Shown here: positions 26,048 through 32,542 of the stretch, in pieces
Layout: the number at the start of each line of letters is the position of its first letter
Position numbering within the stretch: the stretch's first letter is position 1
NCBI RefSeq assembly: GCF_028293085.1
Contig: NZ_JAQGLC010000006.1
Coordinates: forward strand, 1 to 32,542
Origin: Sphingomonas bacterium
GTDB taxonomy: Bacteria > Pseudomonadota > Alphaproteobacteria > Sphingomonadales > Sphingomonadaceae
Length of the DNA stretch: 32,542 nt
Direction: 5' to 3'
Notes under the pieces: model-generated
Database searches by the model: none
What the model was told of the DNA's origin: nothing
What the model saw: the letters and a program-made list of their open reading frames with translations, nothing else
Translations under genes and position numbers: made by a program

Positions 26048-26925
26048 GGCAAGCCCCGCGCGAAACGGACGTCGGCGCGTTTGCGCAGGAAGCGTTCATT
26101 GCCGACCTGCAGTCGATCCGCCTTGTCGCGCAGGAAATCGGCGGCGACCTTGTCGCGCGCCACCTCGAAGCTCACCGCCACCGGCTTGCCGTTATGCTTC
26201 ATCACGAGAATGCGCATGCCGTCGGCCAGGCGGATCGGTGGTGAAACAGCCCCATCCTCCAGGCCGCGCGCCACCGCGAACACCGCATTCCCCAGATGCG
26301 CTTTCGCGGCGAAATAGAATTCCTCGCCATCGTCGACCCGTCCCGAGCTGGACAGGCCCAAAGAGGTGGGACTCGCGCCCGAGCGGAGCTGTTGAACCAG
26401 CCGATCGGCCTGCGCGGCGCGCGTGGCGGGAACGACCAGTTCCGCGAGCTCCAGCGTGCCTTCGCTGGCGTATCGGCCCCGGTGATTCCGATACCAGTCG
26501 CGCAGTTCCTGCTCGGTCGGAACCGACGTCATCGCATCGGAGGCCACCTGCGCTTCGGTCGCCGCGACCAAAGCCGTCCGCACGTCGATATCGTCGTTGG
26601 TGAGCCCGATATCGACGCCGCGCTGAACATAGAGTTCCTCGCGGATCATGTCGTCGAGCACCTTCTTCTTCTGCTCGGGTTTCGCCTGACTGAGCGAGAC
26701 GCCGTAGAGCGCCTGCAACTGAGCGATGAAATCCGCCATCAATATGGGGACGCCGTTCACCAGCGCGGCGTCCTCGGGCGGCACCCGGGCGGTGCGGGTA
26801 CCCTGCGCGGTGAACAGGCCGAAGCCTGCGATCAGCAGTCCGACGATCGCGCCGGTCGCGCACAGGATAAGGGACCGGCGCGCTCCGGCGCGCGCAAACG
26901 ACCAGATAGGATATTGGCTGGCCAC
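26044..26925 (-). CDS. Membrane-anchored parvulin-type peptidyl-prolyl isomerase / SurA-like
   Basis: N-terminal TM; VNGVPILMADFIAQL...KKKVLDDMIREELYVQRGVDIGL; LRDWYRNHRGRYASEGTLELAELVV; PIRLADGMRILVMKHNGKP. Confidence 0.78.
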   Translation of the reverse strand: MASQYPIWSFARAGARRSLILCATGAIVGLLIAGFGLFTAQGTRTARVPPEDAALVNGVPILMADFIAQLQALYGVSLSQAKPEQKKKVLDDMIREELYVQRGVDIGLTNDDIDVRTALVAATEAQVASDAMTSVPTEQELRDWYRNHRGRYASEGTLELAELVVPATRAAQADRLVQQLRSGASPTSLGLSSSGRVDDGEEFYFAAKAHLGNAVFAVARGLEDGAVSPPIRLADGMRILVMKHNGKPVAVSFEVARDKVAADFLRDKADRLQVGNERFLRKRADVRFARGLP

Positions 26926-26926
26926 T

Positions 26927-27718
26927 TCATTTTCCTCGATGAGGGGGAGCCGCGGAAGGCGGGGGAGCGAGCGATGCGACGAAGATCGAGACGTCGCGGA
27001 TCTGCGCGGCGCTCAGCAGGTCCTTGAAGGCCGGGCTCATGCCCGCGCGCCCATAGGCGATCGAACGACGTATCGAATCGTGCGAGCCGTCGCCGTAGAG
27101 CCAGGAACCGTCGGCCAGATCGGGCGCCCCGATCGCGGAATCGCCGCGGGCATCCTCGCTGTGGCAATCCCAGCACCCGGCCTTGGCGCCGAACAGCACA
27201 CCGCCGCGAGATGCCGGGGCCGGATCCGTCGCATGGCCCGAAAAGGCGAGGACATATTGCGTCACCTCCTCGATCTCCCGCGGCGTCAAGGGCGGCAGGG
27301 GCTCGGTGAGGTCCGGCCGTACCGTGGCATAAGCGGGCATCGAGGCGAGGCTGAAACCGCGCGGATCGCGTGACCGGATGCCGTGCCGGACGATCTGCTC
27401 GATCTCCGTTGCCCGGCCCTGTCCATAGAGAAAATCCGCATCGGTGAGATTCGGCGCGCCGACCGTCGAATCACCCGCGCCCCCGGCGCCGTGGCACGCC
27501 GCGCAATGCGACGCGAAAACCTCCGCGCCCCACCGAAGGGCGAGCGGACGCAGCGTCGCATCGGCCAGGATGGCATCGGGATCGGCCCGCAATATCCCGG
27601 CCTGCACCCGCTCCCTGCTGATGGTCACGAACGCAAAGGCGATGAGGGCTGCCATCGCGGCCGGGACCGGCCACCATTTCCGCCATCGCCTGGCGCGATC
27701 GATCAGGAGACTGGACAC
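26927..27718 (-). CDS. Membrane-anchored diheme c-type cytochrome
   Basis: Two CxxCH motifs, CAACH and CWDCH; N-terminal TM; IEEVTQYVLAFSG between domains. Confidence 0.92.
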   Translation of the reverse strand: MSSLLIDRARRWRKWWPVPAAMAALIAFAFVTISRERVQAGILRADPDAILADATLRPLALRWGAEVFASHCAACHGAGGAGDSTVGAPNLTDADFLYGQGRATEIEQIVRHGIRSRDPRGFSLASMPAYATVRPDLTEPLPPLTPREIEEVTQYVLAFSGHATDPAPASRGGVLFGAKAGCWDCHSEDARGDSAIGAPDLADGSWLYGDGSHDSIRRSIAYGRAGMSPAFKDLLSAAQIRDVSIFVASLAPPPSAAPPHRGK

Positions 27719-27730
27719 AAAGGCCGCTCT

Positions 27731-29167
27731 CTACAGATCGGACAGGCTGGGATCGGCTGATGCCGCCGGCGGCTTCGGCCCCAGATAAGTGGCTTCCGCA
27801 CGACTTTCGCCGGGATCGGCATATCGGTGCGACTCCGGATTCGGGGCGATGCCGCGACGCAGCCTGAGACACGCCTCGACGCCACCCGCCGGATGGTTGC
27901 GCAACTCCAGCCCGGCGTCGTTCCTCTCGGCCAACGCCTTCGCGATGGTCAGGCCGAGACCGATTCCTTCGGCGGCCGTCACCGCCGACGTCTCGAGTCG
28001 GACAAAGGGCTCGAACACGGCGCCGAGCTTCTCGGGCGGGATGCCCGGTCCATGATCGCGAATCCGGATCTCCACATCGTTTCCGACCCAGTCGGCCGAC
28101 ACCTCGGCCGAGCCGCCATATTTCAGGGCATTGTCGATAAGGTTGGCGAGGCACCGTTGCAGCGCACGCGGCCGTACCTCGACATCGCATCCGCAGGTCC
28201 GGACAAGCTCCACCGGCTTTCCCGACACGGCGGCGTCATCCACCACGATCTCTAGCAGCTGATCGAGCGCGAGGCTGACGAAGGGCTCCTTCGTCTGCAC
28301 GCTGCGGGCATAGTCCAGGCCCTCGCGGATCAGCGCCTGCATCGTGCCGAGATCATCGATCAGGCGGCTGCGGAGCGCCGCGTCCTGCACTTTTTCGAGC
28401 CGGAGCCGCAGGCGGGTCATCGGCGTCTGCAGATCGTGGGTGATCGACGCGAGCAGCTGGGTGCGTTCGACCACATAGGTTCGCAGCGTCGCCTGCATCG
28501 TGTTGAACGCCCGCGCGGCTTCGCGAACCTCGCGCGGCCCGTGTTCGGGGAGCGGATTACGCTCGAGATCCCGCCCGAGCGCCTGCGCCGCGCGGGCCAG
28601 ATCGCCAAGCGGCGCGGCCGCCATGCGCGCGGCGAGAAAGGCGAGCGCGGCGAGGCCGGCCGCGAGGATCAGCATGAACGCCGGGTTCACCCAATAGGAT
28701 TCGCCCTGCACATGGCCGCGCACCTGCAGCTTGAGCAATCTGCCGTCCGTCAGGCGTGTCGTGACGACCCAACAGTCGAACTGGTCGAGCACCGGGGTGG
28801 TGGGCAAACGGCTGAAACAGGAGCTCGGCGTTGCCTGTGCCGCCCGGACGACCTGCTTCATCCGCGCCTCGACTCCGGCGACGATTTCGGGGTCGGCGCG
28901 AAGTATCTGCTCGTTGCCACTGGCTTCGCGAATTCCGGTGACGCCATTTGCCAGGAGCTCGGCGCGCAGCGGTTCCGACGAACGATCGGCGAGGGAAATG
29001 AAATCGGCGAGGCGATCCACGACCCGATCGAGCCGGAGGCGATGCAGGTCGGTGGTTCGCCGTGCATCGGCCATGGCCAGCGCCAGGGTCGCCGACCCGA
29101 TAACGCCGACCAGCAAGAGCACGAACAGGCGCCCCGCCATGGTGCCGAAATAGCCGCGCAGCTTCAT
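27731..29167 (-). CDS. Sensor histidine kinase
   Basis: Periplasmic loop, HAMP, HisKA SITHDLQTPMTRLRLRLEKV, NLIDNALKYGG, DHGPGIPPEKLGAVFEPFVR, GIGLGLTIAKALAERN. Confidence 0.94.
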   Translation of the reverse strand: MKLRGYFGTMAGRLFVLLLVGVIGSATLALAMADARRTTDLHRLRLDRVVDRLADFISLADRSSEPLRAELLANGVTGIREASGNEQILRADPEIVAGVEARMKQVVRAAQATPSSCFSRLPTTPVLDQFDCWVVTTRLTDGRLLKLQVRGHVQGESYWVNPAFMLILAAGLAALAFLAARMAAAPLGDLARAAQALGRDLERNPLPEHGPREVREAARAFNTMQATLRTYVVERTQLLASITHDLQTPMTRLRLRLEKVQDAALRSRLIDDLGTMQALIREGLDYARSVQTKEPFVSLALDQLLEIVVDDAAVSGKPVELVRTCGCDVEVRPRALQRCLANLIDNALKYGGSAEVSADWVGNDVEIRIRDHGPGIPPEKLGAVFEPFVRLETSAVTAAEGIGLGLTIAKALAERNDAGLELRNHPAGGVEACLRLRRGIAPNPESHRYADPGESRAEATYLGPKPPAASADPSLSDL

Positions 29168-29955
29168 TCGAAGGTAACTGCCGCCGCCAGGACATATCCC
29201 TGTCCACGCACCGTCATGATCAGATCCGAGGCGCGGGCGTTATCGTTGAGCTTCTGCCGCAGCCGGCTGATCTGGAGATCGGCGATCCGCTGCGCGGCGC
29301 TGGACGCGTGATCGGCTACTTCGTCGAGCCCCATGGTCAGCGTCAGGATCTGTTCGCGCGTGAGGACTTCGTTCGCATTCTCCAGCAGGAACTTCAGCAG
29401 GCTGTACTCGCTGCTCGACAGCAGGACGACGCGGTCCCCGCCCTTGATCAGGCGGCGATTCTCGAAATCCAGTGTCCAGTCGCGAAAGAGCGCGCGCTTG
29501 GGGGGCGGGGGCTCCTGCGGTCTGAGCGGGTGATAGGCCCGGCGGATCACGCTGCGGACCCGGGCGGTCAGCTCGCGCGGGTCGAACGGCTTGGATATAT
29601 AGTCGTCCGCGCCCACCTCCAGCCCGATCACGCGATCGATCGGCTCGCCGCGTGCGGTCAACATGATGATCGGAATATTGCGGCGGCTACGGGTCTCGCG
29701 ACATAGCGAAAGGCCGTCCTCGCCGGGCAATGTCAGATCGAGGATGATCAGGTCGATCGCGTTCGCGTCGAGTGCCGCCATCATCGTCGGGCCGTCCGAG
29801 GCCGTTACCACCGCATAGCCGGCCTTGCGGAGCTGCTCGGCGACGAGCGTGCGAATCTCGCGATCGTCATCGACGATCAGCAGAGTCTGCTGGTGTCCTA
29901 CGACCGGCGCCGACACGGCGTCCTCGTCCGGCTGCTGAGCTGTACCCGTCGCCAT
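29164..29955 (-). CDS. OmpR-family response regulator
   Basis: LLIVDDDREIRTLVAEQLRKAGY, DLIILDLTLPGEDG, MLTARGEPIDRVIGLEVGADDYISKPFDPREL; winged-helix ISRLRQKLN...VRGQGYVL. Confidence 0.95.
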   Translation of the reverse strand: MATGTAQQPDEDAVSAPVVGHQQTLLIVDDDREIRTLVAEQLRKAGYAVVTASDGPTMMAALDANAIDLIILDLTLPGEDGLSLCRETRSRRNIPIIMLTARGEPIDRVIGLEVGADDYISKPFDPRELTARVRSVIRRAYHPLRPQEPPPPKRALFRDWTLDFENRRLIKGGDRVVLLSSSEYSLLKFLLENANEVLTREQILTLTMGLDEVADHASSAAQRIADLQISRLRQKLNDNARASDLIMTVRGQGYVLAAAVTFE

Positions 29956-30083
29956 ATCCTCTTCCGTATCATCGCCTGGATTCTTGCCCGGTCCTCAAGG
30001 ACTCTCGTGAGTTCAGGCTAGCACCATTCGCAAAGCGGGAAAAGTGAACATCGGGAGATGGCAAATTTAGCTCAAAGTATCTA

Positions 30084-30100
30084 CGCTTGCGAAACAAGCG
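30084..30100. repeat. Hairpin/operator-like inverted repeat CGCTTG-CGAAA-CAAGCG
   Basis: Perfect 6-bp arms, 5-nt loop, in an AT-rich intergenic region between divergent genes. Confidence 0.55.
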
Positions 30101-30125
30101 GAGTAAATGTGTCGAATTGTATCAA

Positions 30126-30153
30126 ATTATAGCAAAGGTCTCATACTTGATAA
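30126..30153 (-). promoter_or_regulatory. Candidate sigma70-like promoter for the RR-HK-cytochrome-PPIase-HupE operon
   Basis: Minus strand TTATCA-N16-TATAAT (-10 is an exact TATAAT), about 170 bp upstream of the response regulator ATG. Confidence 0.45.
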
Positions 30154-30293
30154 CTTCGTACATGACCTTCGGTATTAATAAATATCTTCCACGCTAGTTT
30201 ATTCTACACTATCGAGATTGCCTAGCATTGCTGGCGAAGTCGCAATTTCTGGCTTCGACTGAATTGTCCAAACAGACAGAGACGGTGGAGAGA

Positions 30294-30722
30294 ATGACGA
30301 ACAGGAATTCGAGAGGAATGGCGAGCGCAGCTTGGCGGAGGGTCATCCCCCTGCTGGTGGCTGGTGCTGCGGTCGGCGCGGGCGTCCTGTCGGAGCCGGC
30401 ATTGGCGCATCACTCGTTCGCGCAGTTCGACAAGACGCGGCAGGTGACGCTCAAGGGCACGGTGAAGGACTGGCAGTTCACCAATCCCCACAGCTGGCTG
30501 CAGGTCATCGTCCAGGAGAACGGCCACGACGTCGAATACAGCATCGAAGGCGCGAGCGTGAACACGCTCGTCCGTCGGGGCTGGGGCCGCACCACGTTCA
30601 AGGTCGGTGATAAGATCACCCTCGTGATCTACCCGCTGAAGACCGGGCAGAATGGCGGCGCGTTCCTGATGGCGACCTTTGCGAACGGCAAGACGATCAG
30701 CTCCGGCATCACGCCCAACTAA
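30294..30722 (+). CDS. DUF6152-like exported protein
   Basis: MTNRNSRGMASAAWRRVIPLLVAGAAVGAGVLSEPALAHHSFAQFDKTRQVTLKGTVKDWQFTNPHSWLQVIV...; AHHSFAxFD and xNPH motifs. Confidence 0.85.
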   Translation: MTNRNSRGMASAAWRRVIPLLVAGAAVGAGVLSEPALAHHSFAQFDKTRQVTLKGTVKDWQFTNPHSWLQVIVQENGHDVEYSIEGASVNTLVRRGWGRTTFKVGDKITLVIYPLKTGQNGGAFLMATFANGKTISSGITPN

Positions 30723-30783
30723 TCCAGATACGCGGCATCGCCCCAGGCGGTGCTCGCGACGACTTACCCGCAGGGAGGACAGC

Positions 30784-31647
30784 TTGAAGGATTCCAACCG
30801 CAAGGCTCTGGCCGGCGCGCTGATCGGCGCTGCCGCCGGTGCCGCGCTTCTGGTCGCGGGTGCCGCATCGGCGCAGACCGCGCATTACCCGAACGACAAG
30901 CGCGTGCTCCCGGCGGCGCATAGCCTGCCCGACTGGAACGGCATCTGGGAACGCGACGGCGACAATGTCTGGGACAACCGCATCCCGGTCGGTCAGCCGC
31001 AGGTGCCGGCCTATAATGACGAATACAGGGAACGCGCGAAAAACGGCCCGCCGGGGCCGCGCGGGTCGGCATTCAATTCGATGCCCGGCTGGATGAGCAT
31101 GCTCTTCCCGATGGATATCCAGATCAGCCCCATGCAGGTGACGATCATGTCCGAGAACAAGCAGCCCCGGCGGATCTACACCGACGGGCGCGTGCACAGC
31201 GAGGACACCTTGCCGAGCTCGATGGGCCATTCGACCGGGCGCTGGGTGAATGGCGAGCTGATCGTCGACACCTGCTGCATTCGCGACGATGCGCGCCTCC
31301 CCGGTGGCGGCCCGCACAGCGACGAGCTCCGGATCACCGAGCGCTTCTATCTCAGGAATTCCAAGACGCTCGTGGACGAGATCACGGTGACCGACCCCAA
31401 GGCCTTCATCAAGCCGTGGACCACCGAGAAGATCTGGTACCGCAGGCCCGACTGGGAGTCGGTCGAATATGACCGCGAAGAGAATGATCGCGATGGGCGG
31501 GGCGCCGGGGGCCCCAATGGTACCGCCGATGGGGCGCCCGCCGGGGACGGCTATGGGGCGCCCAATGGGAACGCGAATGGGGCGCCTGCCGGGAACGCCA
31601 ATGGGGCGCCCAATCGGGGGGGTGTCGCACCCCTCCCGTATCCCTGA
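30784..31647 (+). CDS. Hypothetical exported protein with C-terminal GAPxGxxx repeats
   Basis: TTG start with SD GGAGGA; signal peptide LAGALIGAAAGAALLVAGAASAQ; repeated GAPNGNAN/GAPAGNAN at the C-terminus. Confidence 0.82.
   Translation: MKDSNRKALAGALIGAAAGAALLVAGAASAQTAHYPNDKRVLPAAHSLPDWNGIWERDGDNVWDNRIPVGQPQVPAYNDEYRERAKNGPPGPRGSAFNSMPGWMSMLFPMDIQISPMQVTIMSENKQPRRIYTDGRVHSEDTLPSSMGHSTGRWVNGELIVDTCCIRDDARLPGGGPHSDELRITERFYLRNSKTLVDEITVTDPKAFIKPWTTEKIWYRRPDWESVEYDREENDRDGRGAGGPNGTADGAPAGDGYGAPNGNANGAPAGNANGAPNRGGVAPLPYP
31507..31618 (+). repeat. 24-bp coding tandem repeat, about 4.5 copies
   Basis: Units begin at 31507, 31531, 31555, 31579, 31603 (GGGGCGCCCAATGGGAACGCGAAT-like); encode 8-aa units GGPNGTAD/GAPAGDGY/GAPNGNAN/GAPAGNAN/GAPNRGGV. 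Confidence 0.9.
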
Positions 31648-31674
31648 CGTTTGGGCGACCTTTCGGAGAAGATC

Positions 31675-31962
31675 ATGAGATACCGTACCACCCGATATCT
31701 GCCCCTTTGCGCGCTGTTCGTGCTTGCGGCGTGTCAGACCACAAGCGATCCCCTGGCCGAGCTTCGGGCTCACAAGCCAACGCCGACCGAGATACTGCAG
31801 CAGGCGACCAGCCTGGCGATCGGCAATCTGGCCTGGGAAAGCGTCAACATTTCCGCGGTCGAGAAAGTCGACGGACGGGTGCGTTGGCTCGCGACAACCC
31901 GCTCGGAAAAATATCGCTGCACGGCGGATGCCGACGGCCAGAACTCGTTCTGCGAACGCTGA
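31675..31962 (+). CDS. Small hypothetical lipoprotein
   Basis: MRYRTTRYLPLCALFVLAACQTTSDP (lipobox LAAC); 95 aa. Confidence 0.75.
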   Translation: MRYRTTRYLPLCALFVLAACQTTSDPLAELRAHKPTPTEILQQATSLAIGNLAWESVNISAVEKVDGRVRWLATTRSEKYRCTADADGQNSFCER

Positions 31963-32038
31963 TCGGTGCCGTTGGCGCGACACGCGCCGACGGCACGGGC
32001 GGCAACAGCCAAAATATATTTAGACGAAGGAGACGGCG

Positions 32039-32542
32039 GTGAAGGTATCGAGCAAGAGCTTTGCGGGCGGAACGTCGCGAGGCACAGGGCACGGAATCGG
32101 CAACCGTGCCCGATTGCTCGCTGCGCCGCTGAGCCTCGCGGTCGGCCTGGGACTGGCCCTGACGCTGGCATCGCCCATGGCGTCCGCTCGTCCGCTCCAG
32201 GCGGCAGCGGAAGCGCCTTCGCCGCTCAGCAGGAACATGGTGAGCGTAGGCGGTCGCGACCGGAGCTATTCCTACTACATCTCCTCCAAATACCGGCCGG
32301 ACGGGTTCAATTTCGTCGTCTATGTATTGCATGATGACGGCGAGACCGTGGACCAGTTCGCCAAGAGTTCCGGTTGGGCGAACCTCGCGGAAGTGCAGGG
32401 CTTCGTCGTCGTCTTCCTCGATAGCGAAGACAAGAAATGGGCCACCAACAGCGGTGGCGAAGACGCCTATGTGAAGGCCGTCTACGACCATGCGACGACT
32501 CACCTCATGGTCCGGGGCCCGGGCCAGGCCGGCGGTGGCGCT
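32039..32542 (+). CDS. 5' part of an exported alpha/beta-hydrolase (PHB depolymerase/esterase-like) protein, truncated by window end
   Basis: Manual translation from GTG 32039 with SD AAGGAGA: ...ALTLASPMASA signal, then RSYSYYISSKYRPDGFNFVVYVLHDDGETVDQFAKSSGWANLAEVQGFVVVFLDSEDKKWA; no stop before the window end, so absent from the ORF track. Confidence 0.65.
   Translation, partial: MKVSSKSFAGGTSRGTGHGIGNRARLLAAPLSLAVGLGLALTLASPMASARPLQAAAEAPSPLSRNMVSVGGRDRSYSYYISSKYRPDGFNFVVYVLHDDGETVDQFAKSSGWANLAEVQGFVVVFLDSEDKKWATNSGGEDAYVKAVYDHATTHLMVRGPGQAGGGA

Noticed and set aside
24824-26317. 497-aa plus-strand ORF antisense to HupE/PPIase
   Set aside because: Low-complexity D/R/Q/H composition typical of antisense frames; the minus strand carries recognisable proteins.
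30709-31983. 424-aa minus-strand ORF antisense to the exported proteins
   Set aside because: PIGVPGRRPIRVPIG-type repeats are just the complement of the tandem repeat; no start context; plus-strand genes have signal peptides and SDs.
1-32542. Mobile elements, CRISPR arrays, tRNA/rRNA genes
   Set aside because: No transposase/integrase motifs, no regularly spaced palindromic repeats and no cloverleaf or rRNA-like segments were recognised; the 24-bp repeat is coding and spacer-less.

Overview
GC-rich chromosomal window, most likely from a sphingomonad-type alphaproteobacterium (inferred from gene content and style, not proven). I support about 28 protein-coding genes; no rRNA, tRNA, CRISPR array or transposase was seen. 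From left to right: (i) sorbosone/glucose dehydrogenase-like lipoprotein + DUF2231-like membrane protein; (ii) a complete RND efflux operon (MFP lipoprotein, HAE1-type pump, NodT-type OMP); (iii) a secreted orphan protein and a 3-hydroxyisobutyrate dehydrogenase-like oxidoreductase; (iv) an orphan PDZ protein - response regulator - histidine kinase operon; (v) a compact, mostly translationally coupled minus-strand block: FecI-type sigma, FecR, STN-domain TonB-dependent transducer, 'thermostable hemolysin'-family protein, an AMP-ligase fused to a heme-oxygenase-like diiron (HDO-type) domain, SDR, TPR protein, SAM methyltransferase and a 55-aa membrane ORF missing from the supplied track; (vi) cytochrome b561, MlaA-like protein, HD-domain putative di-metal protein; (vii) a tight operon RR-HK-diheme cytochrome c-PPIase-HupE/UreJ, divergent across an AT-rich promoter island from DUF6152-like and other exported proteins, ending in a truncated alpha/beta-hydrolase-like gene. 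The best candidate for an undescribed system is block (v), a cell-surface-signalling-linked biosynthetic operon; second is block (vii). All functional assignments come from reading motifs by eye; no database search was run.
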